Source: JADLDB01 sp040755835 (GTDB lineage Bacteria; Myxococcota; Myxococcia; Myxococcales; Myxococcaceae). Taken from it: 64,000 nucleotides of DNA. Positions 24,229 to 32,142 of this stretch are shown here, in pieces. Every line of letters begins with the position of its first letter. Position 1 is the first letter of the stretch. Position numbers and translations under genes: made by a program. The notes under the pieces are model-generated. The model did not search any database, was not told the DNA's origin, and saw only the letters and a list, made by a program, of their open reading frames with translations. The DNA lies in assembly GCA_040755835.1 (NCBI GenBank), contig JBFMAB010000100.1, forward strand, positions 1-64,000, given 5' to 3'.

Positions 24229-25401
24229 TTACCTCTGGCGGGTCAGCTGGGACACGGCCTCGCCGAGCCCCTCGAGGGTGAGAGGGTACATCGGGTACAC
24301 CTTCCGCAGTACGTCGATCGTCGTCTGCCACCAGGCGGAGGGCGGCTCGGGGTTGAGCCAGACGCTCGCCGGGTAGTGTTCGCGCAGCTTCGCGAGCCAC
24401 CGCACGCCTTCGAGGCCTTCGTCGCCCGGCCAGCCCGAGCTGCTCAAGAGCTCCCACGGCGCCATGAGCGCGTCGCCGACGATGATCAGCTTGTAGCGGC
24501 GATCCGTCTGGGCGAAGAGCTCCGCCACCGACACCGGCTCGGAGAAGCGCGCGTTCTTGTACACGCGGCCGTAGACGCAGTTGTGGAAGTAGTACGTCTT
24601 GAGCTCCTTGAAGTGCGTCGCCTTCTTCGCCGCCGTGAACAGGCGCGACATGAGGTGCGCATACGGGTCCATCGAGCCGCCCACGTCCATCAGCAGGATG
24701 ACGCGGGTGTTCGACTTCCGGGGCGGGCGGGTGACGACCTCCAGCTCGCCCAGGTTCCGCGCCGTCTCGTCGATCGTTTTCTCGAGGTCGAGCTCCTGCT
24801 CGCTGCCCTCGCGAGTGAAGGCGCGCAGCTTGCGCAGCGCCATGCCCAGCTGGCGCACGTCCAGCACCAGATCGTCGCGGTACTCGCGGAAGTGGCGCTG
24901 GGTCGCCACGCGCACCGCGCTCCGGCCGCCGCCGGCACCGCCGACGCGGATCCCCGGCCGCGCCGCGCGCCCCGAGTGGCCGAAGGGCGAGGTGCCGCCG
25001 GTGCCGATCCACGTGTTGCCGCCGTCGTGGCGCTCCTTCTGCTCGCGCAGCCGCTCCTGGAAGAGGCGCTCGAGCTCCTCCGCGTCGAGCTGCTCGAGGA
25101 GGCGCTTCTCTTCCTCGGTCAGCTCCGGCAGCCTCTGCCGCGCGTCTTTGAGCCACTCGAGCAGCTGCTCGTGCAGCTCGGCGGCCACGGACTCGACGCC
25201 CTGGAACACCTTGGCGAAGGCCTGGTCGTAGGCGTCGAGGTGCTTCTCGTCATGAATGAGGAGCGCGCGGGCGACGAAGTAGAAGCCTTCCAGCGAGCTC
25301 TCGTGCAGGCCGGCCTTGAGCGCCCCGGCGAGCGCGACCGCCTCCTGGGCGCCGACCGGCACCTTGCGCGCGCGCAGCTCGTAGAGGAACGGGATGAACA
25401 C
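24229..25401 (-). CDS. VWA-domain (CoxE-like) protein
   Basis: The 390-residue protein has a charged helical N-terminal half (ELTEEEKRLLEQLDAEELERL) and a von Willebrand A domain at about residues 210-380. The domain contains TRVILLMDVGGSMDPY, a MIDAS-type DxGxS metal site, and LIIVGDALMAPWELL, with a closing NPEPPSAWWQTT segment. This arrangement is that of CoxE-like VWA proteins that work with MoxR ATPases to fit metal ions or assemble complexes. The next gene upstream is a MoxR ATPase, ending 10 bp before the start (GTG 25401). Confidence 0.86.
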   Translation of the reverse strand: MFIPFLYELRARKVPVGAQEAVALAGALKAGLHESSLEGFYFVARALLIHDEKHLDAYDQAFAKVFQGVESVAAELHEQLLEWLKDARQRLPELTEEEKRLLEQLDAEELERLFQERLREQKERHDGGNTWIGTGGTSPFGHSGRAARPGIRVGGAGGGRSAVRVATQRHFREYRDDLVLDVRQLGMALRKLRAFTREGSEQELDLEKTIDETARNLGELEVVTRPPRKSNTRVILLMDVGGSMDPYAHLMSRLFTAAKKATHFKELKTYYFHNCVYGRVYKNARFSEPVSVAELFAQTDRRYKLIIVGDALMAPWELLSSSGWPGDEGLEGVRWLAKLREHYPASVWLNPEPPSAWWQTTIDVLRKVYPMYPLTLEGLGEAVSQLTRQR

Positions 25402-25411
25402 GGCGAACCTG

Positions 25412-26239
25412 TCACGCCCGCGAGCGCTTGCCGCCCGCGAAGGCCTCCTGGACGGCGAGGAGATCCTGCTCGCGCTTGAGCAGCGCCCCCAGGAAGGGCA
25501 GGTGCTCGTCGAGCTTCACGGTGGTGATGCCCGCGGCCTTGAGCGCGGCGAGCCAGTCCACCAGCTCGCTGGTCGACGGGCGCTTGCGCAGGCGCGTCAG
25601 GTTGCGCAGCTCGTAGAAGATCTCCAGCGCCTGATCGGCCAGCTTCTGCGACAGGTCCGGGTGGTGCACCGCGACGATGCGCCGCATCAGCTCCTGGTCG
25701 GGGAACTCAATGAAGTGGAACACGCAGCGGCGCAGGAAGGCGTCCGGCAGGTCCTTCTCGTTGTTGGAGGTGATGATGACGACGGGCCGCTCCTTCGCGA
25801 CGACCTCCCTGTCCGTCTCGATGATGCGGAAGCGCATGCGGTCGAGCTCGTGGAGGAGATCGTTGGGGAACTCGAGGTCGGCCTTGTCGATCTCGTCGAT
25901 GAGCAGCACGCGGCGCTCGGGCGCGGCGAACGCTTCGCCCAGCGGCCCCAGGCGGATGTACTTGTTGATGTCGCGGACGTCGTGGTCGTTGAAGCGCGAG
26001 TCGTGCAGGCGCTGCACGGCGTCGTATACGTACAGGCCCTCGTGGGCCTTGCTGGTGGACTTCACGTTCCACGTCAGCAGCTTCATGCCCAGCCCGCTGG
26101 CGATCGCCTCGGCGAGCAGCGTCTTGCCGGTGCCCGGTTCGCCCTTCACGAGGAGTGGCCGCTGGAGGACGAGGGCGCAGTCGACGGCGGCCCGCAGGCT
26201 CTCGCTGGCGAGGTAGGTGTCTGTGCTCTTGAAGCGCAT
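25412..26239 (-). CDS. MoxR-family AAA+ ATPase
   Basis: The 275-residue AAA+ protein has Walker A GEPGTGKT, Walker B RVLLIDEIDK, the sensor region PVVIITSNNEKDLPDAFLRRC, and the characteristic FIEFPDQELMRRIV second half. MoxR ATPases act as chaperones for complex assembly and are almost always next to a VWA-domain gene, as here, where the VWA gene follows. ATG 26239 leads the three-gene operon (MoxR, VWA, cNMP domain); no oxidoreductase target gene is close by, so the client is unknown. Confidence 0.92.
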   Translation of the reverse strand: MRFKSTDTYLASESLRAAVDCALVLQRPLLVKGEPGTGKTLLAEAIASGLGMKLLTWNVKSTSKAHEGLYVYDAVQRLHDSRFNDHDVRDINKYIRLGPLGEAFAAPERRVLLIDEIDKADLEFPNDLLHELDRMRFRIIETDREVVAKERPVVIITSNNEKDLPDAFLRRCVFHFIEFPDQELMRRIVAVHHPDLSQKLADQALEIFYELRNLTRLRKRPSTSELVDWLAALKAAGITTVKLDEHLPFLGALLKREQDLLAVQEAFAGGKRSRA

Positions 26240-26297
26240 GGGCGCAGGCTAACGCCGAGTGGGCTAGCGTGCCCGCGCGATTTGGGGAGGGCACACC

Positions 26298-27074
26298 GTG
26301 CTGAAGTGGAAGCTGATGCTGACGACCCTGCCGTTCGTGGCGGTGGTGACGGTCGCGAAGCTGGTCCTCGACCAGGGGTTGGGGTTCGCCGGGGTGGTCG
26401 AGTTCTCGGACGTGGGCATCGTGCTGACGGGCGGCGTCTTTCTGCTGGGCTTCATCCTCGGGGGCACGATGAGTGACTACAAGGAAGCCGAGAAGATCCC
26501 AGGCGAGGTCGCCACGACGCTCGAGACGATCGAGGAGATCTTCGTGCTGGCCTCGACAGGCCGGCCGGCGCTCAAGCTGCCGGAGCTGCGGCGGCAGGTG
26601 CTGGGCCTGCTGGACGACATCAAGGACTGGCTGCTCAAGAAGAAGCAGACGCCCGAGGTCTTCGAGGCGATGACGCGCATGACCGCGACGGTGCGCTCTC
26701 TGGAGAAGGAGGGCGCGGGCCCGTATGCCTCGCGCGCCGTGCCGCAGGTGCTGATGATGCGGAAGAACATCCAGCGCATCGACGTCATCTCTCGCACGGG
26801 CTTTCTGCCGCCGGCCTACGCGCTGCTCGAGGTGTTGCTGGCGATGATCCTGATTCTGCTGCTGGTGGCGAAGTTCAAGAGCCTGGTGGCCGAGTCGATC
26901 CTCGTGCCCTTCGTGACACTGGTGAACCTGTACATGCTCCGGCTCATCAAGGACGTGGACGACCCGTTCGACTACCGGCCCGACGGCAGCAAGGTGGGCG
27001 GCGCGGAGGTGGATCTCTTCCCGCTCGACGAGTACCGGGCGCGCCTGGCCTCTCGCCTCGATGACGCGGCGTGA
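26298..27074 (+). CDS. Hypothetical membrane protein
   Basis: GTG 26298, 8 bp after GGAGG (26285-26289), starts a 258-residue protein. Hydrophobic segments are at about residues 8-25, 38-58 (GIVLTGGVFLLGFILGG), 172-190 (ALLEVLLAMILILLLVA) and 198-215 (ILVPFVTLVNLYMLRLI). Between them is a soluble helical part that begins MSDYKEAEKIPGEVATTLETIEE. The arrangement of two pairs of helices around a loop resembles bestrophin- or DUF4239-like membrane proteins, but I cannot assign it. It is transcribed divergently from the MoxR operon. Confidence 0.7.
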   Translation: MLKWKLMLTTLPFVAVVTVAKLVLDQGLGFAGVVEFSDVGIVLTGGVFLLGFILGGTMSDYKEAEKIPGEVATTLETIEEIFVLASTGRPALKLPELRRQVLGLLDDIKDWLLKKKQTPEVFEAMTRMTATVRSLEKEGAGPYASRAVPQVLMMRKNIQRIDVISRTGFLPPAYALLEVLLAMILILLLVAKFKSLVAESILVPFVTLVNLYMLRLIKDVDDPFDYRPDGSKVGGAEVDLFPLDEYRARLASRLDDAA

Positions 27075-27085
27075 GCCGCGAGCGG

Positions 27086-27787
27086 CTACTCGTCCAGCTC
27101 GAAGGCCGTCGCCGGGCGCTGGGCGTGGGCGTCGAGGTACGCGGCGAAACCGGCCCGCGAGTCCAGCTGGAAATCCGGCAGGCGCGCGAGCACCGCGTCG
27201 TCGAAGTGGTACTGCTCGATGACGAGGCTGGCGCGCAGGCCGTCGGGCGCGCCTGAGAAGGCGCACACCTCGTGCGCCAGCGCGCCGCGGAAGTGCACCA
27301 GCACGTTCTCCTGCGGGCGAACGAGGCCCATGGGTCGCCCGCGGAGGTAGAGCTTGAGCTCGCCGCCCTTCGCCTCGGGCACCTGCAGGTAGAGCACCGA
27401 GACCTGCTCGGGGATCGCGTCCGCCTGGCCGGAGGGCTTGCGCAGCGTCGCGTCGACGTGGCGGCCGACGGCGCCGCCTTCCGAAACGAGCAGCACGTTG
27501 AGGTACCAGGCGTTGGGCACGCGCTTCAGCCGGCGTTGCCAGAAGGACGCGAGCGCCCGCGCGCCCGGCTCGCCCAGCACGCGCGGGAGGTACGAGCCCA
27601 GGGCGGGGAAGCGTTCGAGCACCTTCGCGACGCCCGCCTGCTTGAAGGTGACCGCGAAGCCACGGCTCGACTGGAATGGGCCGGCGAGGGTGGTTCGCCC
27701 GACGAGCGGCGAGCCAAGCAGCGCGTCACGCAGCGCCTCGAACTCGGCGCGGGGCAGGAAGCGCGGGCTGATGCAGGAGAGGCGCAC
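27086..27787 (-). CDS. 2-oxoglutarate/Fe(II)-dependent oxygenase
   Basis: The 233-residue protein contains the HxD...H facial triad: GRHVDATL (His110, Asp112) and LAHEV (His172), with Arg185 in LRASLVI as the likely 2-oxoglutarate contact. The flanking strands, AWYLNVLLVSEGG before and VSVLYLQVPEAKGGELKLYL after, fit the double-stranded beta-helix (cupin) fold of prolyl-hydroxylase-like enzymes. The substrate is not evident. It starts at GTG 27787 and runs convergently toward the membrane-protein gene, ending 11 bp from it. Confidence 0.8.
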   Translation of the reverse strand: MRLSCISPRFLPRAEFEALRDALLGSPLVGRTTLAGPFQSSRGFAVTFKQAGVAKVLERFPALGSYLPRVLGEPGARALASFWQRRLKRVPNAWYLNVLLVSEGGAVGRHVDATLRKPSGQADAIPEQVSVLYLQVPEAKGGELKLYLRGRPMGLVRPQENVLVHFRGALAHEVCAFSGAPDGLRASLVIEQYHFDDAVLARLPDFQLDSRAGFAAYLDAHAQRPATAFELDE

Positions 27788-27861
27788 GCAAGGGCCATGG
27801 TGCCCCAGCGCCGCGCGGAAGGGGAGTCGCCCGAAAACTTGCCTGTCGCGGCCTGTAGCCG

Positions 27862-29523
27862 ATGCTCTCGCTCGTGGTGATCGAGCTCAAACACCGTGCG
27901 CCGCGGGTTCGCTTCAAGCACCCGGTGCGCGTGGTGCCGCTCGACGGCTCGCCCCGCATCTACCGCACGCTCGCGGCGAACCTGTCCCGCAAAGGCATGT
28001 TCGTGCGCATGCCCGAGCCGCTCCCGAAGGGGACGCGGGTGGCGCTGTCGCTGGAGGCGGCCGGGCAGGCGCTGCCCTTCGCCGAAGCGGAGATCGTCTG
28101 GTGCCGGACCGCCGAGTCGCAGCTCCCCGGCCGCTACACCGGCTTCGGCGTGCGCTTCACGTCCTTCCTCAACCCGCGCGCGCCGGAGCTGGTCGAGTAC
28201 CTGGTGAAGAACCTCGATCGCGGCCGCCCGCTCAAGACGGCGCCGGCGAGGTCGCGGAAGCGCTGGCGCAGCGCCGTGGCGATCGCCGCGGTGGTGTCGC
28301 TGGTCTCCGCGGGGGCGCTCGGTGTGCGCGCGTTCCTCGGGCTCGCGAACGAGGACGACGGTGCGGCGGACGAGGCCGTCGCCACGGCGCCGGCTGTCGT
28401 CGTGAAACAGCCCGCTCCCGTCGCGCCGCGGGAAGACGCAGCAGCGGCGGACGCAACGGACACGCCCGCCGGCCCCGAGCCGGTTCCGGCTTCGGACGAG
28501 CTCGCCCCCGCCGCGGGCGATGCGCGGCTGGCGCCGGGCGCCGAGGAGGCTGCACCGCTCGAGGCCGCGCCCGCTTCGGCTGGTGGCGCTCGGCCGCTCG
28601 CCGCCGCACCGACGGAGAGGAGCGATGCCACCGAGTTCGCGCCCACCGCCGCTGCGGCCGCTGGCGACCTGCACGCCGACGCTTCGCCCGCAGGCGTCGT
28701 GCCCACCGTCGTTGGGCCCACCGTCGCTGCGCCCACGTCCGCTGCGCCCACGTCCACTGCGCCCACGTCCGCTGCGCCCACGTCCGCTGCGCCCACGTCC
28801 GCTGCGCCCACGTCCGCTGCGCCCACGTCCGCTGCGCCCACGTCCGCTGCACCCGTCGGCGCCCGGCCCACCCATGCTGCGCCGACGGCCGCCACGCCCA
28901 CCGATGCTGCGCCGACCGTCACTGTGCCCACCGTTGCTGCGCCCACTGCCGCTCCGTTCATCGCCGCGCCCACGGTCGCTGCGCGCGCTGGTACCCGGCC
29001 CGCTGACGCCGCGTCCCCTGGCGCCGCCGCCACGCAGCCGACGGCGTCCGCGCGAGACGTTGGCGCGGTCGACAGGGCTGATCGTCCGGCGACGTCCACC
29101 GTCGCGGGCCCGTCGCTGGTGGCTGCGACCGCCGGGAAGACCGGCGCGCCGAAGCGGAGTGCGCCGGTCGCCGCTCGTCCTGCCGACTTCGCGGGCGTGC
29201 AAGGCCGCCTCGCGCTGCCGTCTGGCGCCGCGCAGGCGCTCTCCTGGGAGGAGCACGGCCGCGCGGTCCACGTCGGCCTCGCCCTGGCGCCTGGCGCGAC
29301 CCTGGGCCGGCGCTTCCTCCTCGACGGTCCGCCGCGGCTCGTCGTCGATCTCGACGGCAAGGCGCCGAAGAAGAGCCACACGCTCGACGCGAAGGCGCCC
29401 TGGCTCAAACAGGTGCGCATCGGCCCGCACGGCGCGTCCACCCGCGTGGTGGTGGACCTGGTGAAGGCGCCGAGCGCCATGACGCAGGGCGCCGACGGCG
29501 TGACGCTGACCTTCGCGCGCTGA
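27862..29523 (+). CDS. PilZ domain - membrane segment - Ala/Pro/Thr repeat - AMIN domain fusion protein
   Basis: The 553-residue protein starts with a PilZ domain (about residues 1-120): RxxxR at HRAPRVRFKHPVRV, NLSRKGMFVRM at the usual DxSxxG position, and GFGVRFTSF. PilZ binds cyclic-di-GMP. One membrane helix follows at about 136-157 (SAVAIAAVVSLVSAGALGV). A long Ala/Pro/Thr region covers about 160-430, with eight exact copies of APTSA. The C-terminal AMIN-like domain (about 445-550: VQGRLALPSGAAQAL, LVVDLDG, VRIGPHGASTRVVVDL) is a fold that binds peptidoglycan. The result would be a cytoplasmic c-di-GMP sensor joined to a periplasmic wall-binding domain. Start ATG 27862. Confidence 0.82.
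   Translation: MLSLVVIELKHRAPRVRFKHPVRVVPLDGSPRIYRTLAANLSRKGMFVRMPEPLPKGTRVALSLEAAGQALPFAEAEIVWCRTAESQLPGRYTGFGVRFTSFLNPRAPELVEYLVKNLDRGRPLKTAPARSRKRWRSAVAIAAVVSLVSAGALGVRAFLGLANEDDGAADEAVATAPAVVVKQPAPVAPREDAAAADATDTPAGPEPVPASDELAPAAGDARLAPGAEEAAPLEAAPASAGGARPLAAAPTERSDATEFAPTAAAAAGDLHADASPAGVVPTVVGPTVAAPTSAAPTSTAPTSAAPTSAAPTSAAPTSAAPTSAAPTSAAPVGARPTHAAPTAATPTDAAPTVTVPTVAAPTAAPFIAAPTVAARAGTRPADAASPGAAATQPTASARDVGAVDRADRPATSTVAGPSLVAATAGKTGAPKRSAPVAARPADFAGVQGRLALPSGAAQALSWEEHGRAVHVGLALAPGATLGRRFLLDGPPRLVVDLDGKAPKKSHTLDAKAPWLKQVRIGPHGASTRVVVDLVKAPSAMTQGADGVTLTFAR
28731..28850 (+). repeat. 15-bp tandem repeat, eight copies
   Basis: GCCCACGTCCGCTGC is repeated eight times head to tail, with one substitution in the second unit (CACTGC in place of CGCTGC). 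It encodes APTSA in the linker of the PilZ-AMIN protein, and imperfect, older copies surround it. The near identity at DNA level means recent expansion by slippage, so the copy number may vary between strains and change the linker length. Confidence 0.9.
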
Positions 29524-29587
29524 GCCAACACTTCTTCACCGCCCGCTCACGGCCGTCCAACGGTCGCCGGGTTTCCTCGTCATCGCA

Positions 29588-29605
29588 GGCCGGACTTCCC
29601 CGGCC
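29588..29605. terminator. Hairpin after the PilZ-AMIN gene
   Basis: GGCCGG at 29588-29593 and CCGGCC at 29600-29605 enclose a 6-nt loop. It lies 65 bp after the PilZ-AMIN stop and just upstream of the ribosome-binding site of the Spy-like gene. There is no T-run, so it is a weak candidate terminator or an mRNA-end structure. Confidence 0.4.
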
Positions 29606-29625
29606 GCGACACCGAGGAGTGAAAG

Positions 29626-30054
29626 ATGACGAAGCTGATCTTGTCGAGTGTGGTGGGCATGGCGCTGGCGATGGGCGCGAGCGGCTGTGGGCGAGGGGCC
29701 GACCGCCTCGAGCGCGCCAGCCAACAGATCTCCTGGAAGGTGGCCGACGCGATGGAGGACCTCGACGCGACGCCGCAGCAGACGGAGCGGGCGCAGGCGC
29801 TCGCGCAGGGGCTGGTGGCCGACGCGAAGCCGGTGGTGAAGCAGGGTCTCGAGGCGCGCGAGGCGCTGGTCGACGAGTGGAAGTCCGCGCGTCCCGACGC
29901 GGCGAAGGTACACGCGCTGGTCGACGCCCAGGTGGACGCCGTGCGCGGCCTCGTTCACCGCGCCGCGGACGCCGCCATCGAGCTGCACGGGCTCCTCACG
30001 CCCGCCCAGCGCGACGAGGTGACGCAGCGCCTCGAGCGGCACGCGAAGCGCTGA
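29626..30054 (+). CDS. Spy/CpxP-like periplasmic lipoprotein
   Basis: ATG 29626 starts a 142-residue protein with a signal peptide MTKLILSSVVGMALAMG and lipobox ASGC (Cys21). The mature part is all-helical, with EQ-like charged repeats, and ends with a LTPAQRDEV motif that matches the LTxxQ motif of Spy/CpxP proteins. These are periplasmic chaperones or metal- and stress-responsive regulators. A GAGGAG ribosome-binding site is visible at 29614-29619. The gene is followed by a TSUP permease 47 bp downstream. Confidence 0.82.
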   Translation: MTKLILSSVVGMALAMGASGCGRGADRLERASQQISWKVADAMEDLDATPQQTERAQALAQGLVADAKPVVKQGLEAREALVDEWKSARPDAAKVHALVDAQVDAVRGLVHRAADAAIELHGLLTPAQRDEVTQRLERHAKR

Positions 30055-30100
30055 CGACGCGGCAGTTGGTCAACCGCCGGGAACCCGCTAGACGCGCCGC

Positions 30101-30868
30101 GTGGACGTCTCCCTCGCGGCCGTCGTCGCCTTGTTCTTCGTCGCCTTCGTGGCGGGGGTGGTGGACGCCATCGGCGGAGGCGGTGGCCTCTTGACGGTGC
30201 CCGCGTTGCTCACGGCCGGGTTGCCGCCCCACGTGGTGTTCGGAACCAACAAGGGTCAGGCGGTGTTCGGCAGCGCCTCGGCGCTGGTGCGCTTCTGGCG
30301 GGCGGGGCTGATCGACCGCCCGCGGGCGCGGGTGCTTTTTCCGCTGGGGCTGGTGGGCTCCTTCGTCGGTGCGGGCTTGGTGCTGCTGGTGAAGCCCGAC
30401 ACCCTGAAGCCGGTGGTGCTGATCCTGCTGGTGGGGGCGGGCGTGGTGGTGGCCTTCGTGCGGCCGCCGGCCGGGGCGAGCGAGCGCCCGGCGCCGAGGG
30501 CGGCCGTCCTCGAAGGGGCCCTCATCGCCTTTGTCGTCGGCGCCTACGACGGCTTCTTCGGGCCCGGCACCGGCACCTTCCTCATCATCGCCTTCGTCAC
30601 GGTGCTGCACTTCTCGCTGCAGCAGGCCACGGCGAACGCGAAGGTGGTGAACTTCGCCTCCAACCTCGCGGCCGTCATCCTCTTCGGCGTGCGCGACCTG
30701 GTGCTGTGGAAGGTGGCGCTGCCGATGGCGGTGGGCCAGTTCCTCGGAGGGACGGCGGGCGCGCACCTGGCGGTGAAGGGCGGCGACAAGGTGGTGCGCC
30801 GCGTGGTGCTGCTCGTGGTGGTGGCGCTCGTGGTGCGGCTGGGGTACGACGTGTGGGCCGCCCCTTGA
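30101..30868 (+). CDS. TSUP (TauE/SafE) family membrane permease
   Basis: GTG 30101 opens a 255-residue membrane protein with the TSUP signature in both halves: VDAIGGGGGLLTVPALL near the N-terminus and YDGFFGPGTGTFLII in the second half, plus the NKGQAVFGSASAL loop. About eight helices are expected. The family moves sulfur- or organo-anions such as sulfite, taurine or sulfoacetate. The substrate here is not known. A SelW-like selenoprotein gene follows 23 bp after its stop and is likely co-transcribed, so a link to selenium or redox chemistry can be considered, though this is only context. Confidence 0.87.
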   Translation: MDVSLAAVVALFFVAFVAGVVDAIGGGGGLLTVPALLTAGLPPHVVFGTNKGQAVFGSASALVRFWRAGLIDRPRARVLFPLGLVGSFVGAGLVLLVKPDTLKPVVLILLVGAGVVVAFVRPPAGASERPAPRAAVLEGALIAFVVGAYDGFFGPGTGTFLIIAFVTVLHFSLQQATANAKVVNFASNLAAVILFGVRDLVLWKVALPMAVGQFLGGTAGAHLAVKGGDKVVRRVVLLVVVALVVRLGYDVWAAP

Positions 30869-30891
30869 GGCGCATTCTTCCGGGAGGCGCG

Positions 30892-31122
30892 ATGGCCCGC
30901 ATCACCATCACCTACTGCGGCGTCTGAGGGTACAAGCCCCGGGCTGCCCGTGCGGCGGCCGCGCTGAAGGAAGAGCTGGAGCTGGATGCCGAGCTGATCC
31001 AGGGCTCGGGTGGCATCTTCGAGGTGGCCGTGGACGGCGTCGTGGTGGCGAAGAAGTCGCTCGGCCAGTTCCCCACCGAGAAGGACGTGGTGGACGCGGT
31101 CGCGAAGGCCACGGGCCGCTAG
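30892..31122 (+). CDS. SelW/Rdx-family selenoprotein (UGA read as selenocysteine at codon 12)
   Basis: Read through TGA 30925-30927 as selenocysteine, ATG 30892 gives a 76-residue protein: MARITITYCGV-U-GYKPRAARAAA. The CxxU pair Cys9-Sec12 followed by GYKPRA is the hallmark of the SelW/SelT/SelH (Rdx) thioredoxin-like family. The middle is helical, with LKEELELDAELIQGSGG, then the strand FEVAVDGVVVAKKSLGQFP, and the end TEKDVVDAVAKA matches the family to the last helix; the stop is TAG 31120-31122. GGGAGG lies at 30882-30887. Taken as a stop, the TGA would give 11 residues. A candidate bSECIS hairpin is at 30942-30960. The gene follows the TSUP permease. Selenium use by this organism also requires selA, selB, selC and selD, which are not in the window. 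Confidence 0.85.
30942..30960 (+). promoter_or_regulatory. Candidate bacterial SECIS hairpin in the selenoprotein mRNA
   Basis: GGCUGCC (30942-30948) can pair with GGCGGCC (30954-30960) through seven pairs including one G-U, leaving the loop CGUGC (30949-30953). The stem starts 14 nt after the UGA, and the loop starts 21 nt after it, inside the 16-37 nt range I recall for bacterial SECIS elements. A guanosine is the second loop nucleotide, as the reported bSECIS rule asks. The region is coding and GC-rich, so a chance hairpin cannot be excluded. Confidence 0.55.
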
Positions 31123-31134
31123 ACTCACGCGCCC

Positions 31135-32127
31135 ATGCGGCACCTCGCCATCGAACGTCCCCGCCTGAGTCTGCCTGCGCGCGTGCGACGGAGCCTCGGC
31201 GCCGCCATCACCGACGGCTTCTTCTGGGGTACCGCGAAGGGCGCCGGGTTGATGCCCATCGCCCGGCCGTCCGCTCACGGGGTTGAAGTGGAGAAGGACG
31301 TGCCGTATCGCCGCACGGGAAGGCGGGAGCACACCCTCGACCTCTACCGGCCCGCCGGCGCGTCCGGGCCACTGCCGGTCGTCTTCTACGTGCACGGCGG
31401 CGGCTTCCGTTTCCTCTCCAAGGACACGCACTGGATCTTCGGGCTGGCGTACGCACGCCGCGGCTACCTCGTGGTGAATGTGAACTACCACCTGGCGCCG
31501 GCGCACCCGTTCCCGGCGGCCGTGACGGACGTGAGCGCCGCGTGGCAGTGGCTGGTTGCGAACGCGGCGCGCCTCGGCGGCGATCTCTCGCGCGTGGTGG
31601 TGGCGGGGGAGTCGGCGGGGGCCAACCTCGTCACCTCCCTCACGCTGATGACGACCTACCAGCGCTCGGAGGACTTCGCGCGCGACGCGTGGGCCACCGG
31701 CGTGGTGCCGCGCGCGGTGGTGGCGGCCTGCGGCCTCTACGACGTCAGCCGGCCCGAGCGCTTCGCTGGAAAAGGCGTGTACGTGCGCGACCGGCTCGAA
31801 GAGGTGACGGACGCGTACCTCCACGGCGTGAAGCTGAGCGACCGCCGCACGCTGGAGCTCGCGGACCCGGTGGTGGCGCTGGAGCGGGGTGACGCGCCGG
31901 CGCGACCGCTGCCGCCGTTCTTCCTGCCGTGCGGCACCTGGGACGTGCTGCTGGAGGACTCCTACCGGCTGCACGCGGCGCTGGTGCGGCAGGGCTCCTC
32001 GGCGAGCGAGGTGCGTGAGTACCGTCGCGGCCCGCACGCCTTCCATGCCTTCGTGGTGACGCCACAGGCGCGCGCGTGCTGGAAGGATACCTTCAGCTTC
32101 CTCGACCGGCACCTCGCGTCACGCTGA
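31135..32127 (+). CDS. Alpha/beta-hydrolase (HSL-type esterase/lipase)
   Basis: The 330-residue enzyme has the hormone-sensitive-lipase pattern: VHGGGF (oxyanion, residues 87-90), GESAG (nucleophile Ser160), GTWDVL with the likely catalytic Asp, and GPHAFHAF with the catalytic His. The cap region at the N-terminus begins TLDLYRPAGA. The likely reaction is hydrolysis of short-chain esters; the physiological substrate is not known. The gene starts at ATG 31135, 12 bp after the selenoprotein stop. Confidence 0.88.
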   Translation: MRHLAIERPRLSLPARVRRSLGAAITDGFFWGTAKGAGLMPIARPSAHGVEVEKDVPYRRTGRREHTLDLYRPAGASGPLPVVFYVHGGGFRFLSKDTHWIFGLAYARRGYLVVNVNYHLAPAHPFPAAVTDVSAAWQWLVANAARLGGDLSRVVVAGESAGANLVTSLTLMTTYQRSEDFARDAWATGVVPRAVVAACGLYDVSRPERFAGKGVYVRDRLEEVTDAYLHGVKLSDRRTLELADPVVALERGDAPARPLPPFFLPCGTWDVLLEDSYRLHAALVRQGSSASEVREYRRGPHAFHAFVVTPQARACWKDTFSFLDRHLASR

Positions 32128-32142
32128 GCCCGGAAGAACGAC

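Noticed and set aside
28731..28850. Possible CRISPR-like array
   Set aside because: Units are contiguous 15-bp repeats without spacers and lie in a coding frame.
28232..28852. Minus-strand frame reading QRTWAQRTWA repeats
   Set aside because: Only the complement of the 15-bp repeat that encodes APTSA in the PilZ-AMIN gene.
30706..30927. Short plus-strand ORF ending at the TGA at 30925
   Set aside because: The TGA is better explained as a selenocysteine codon inside the SelW-like gene, whose frame continues to 31122; the upstream part overlaps the TSUP gene.
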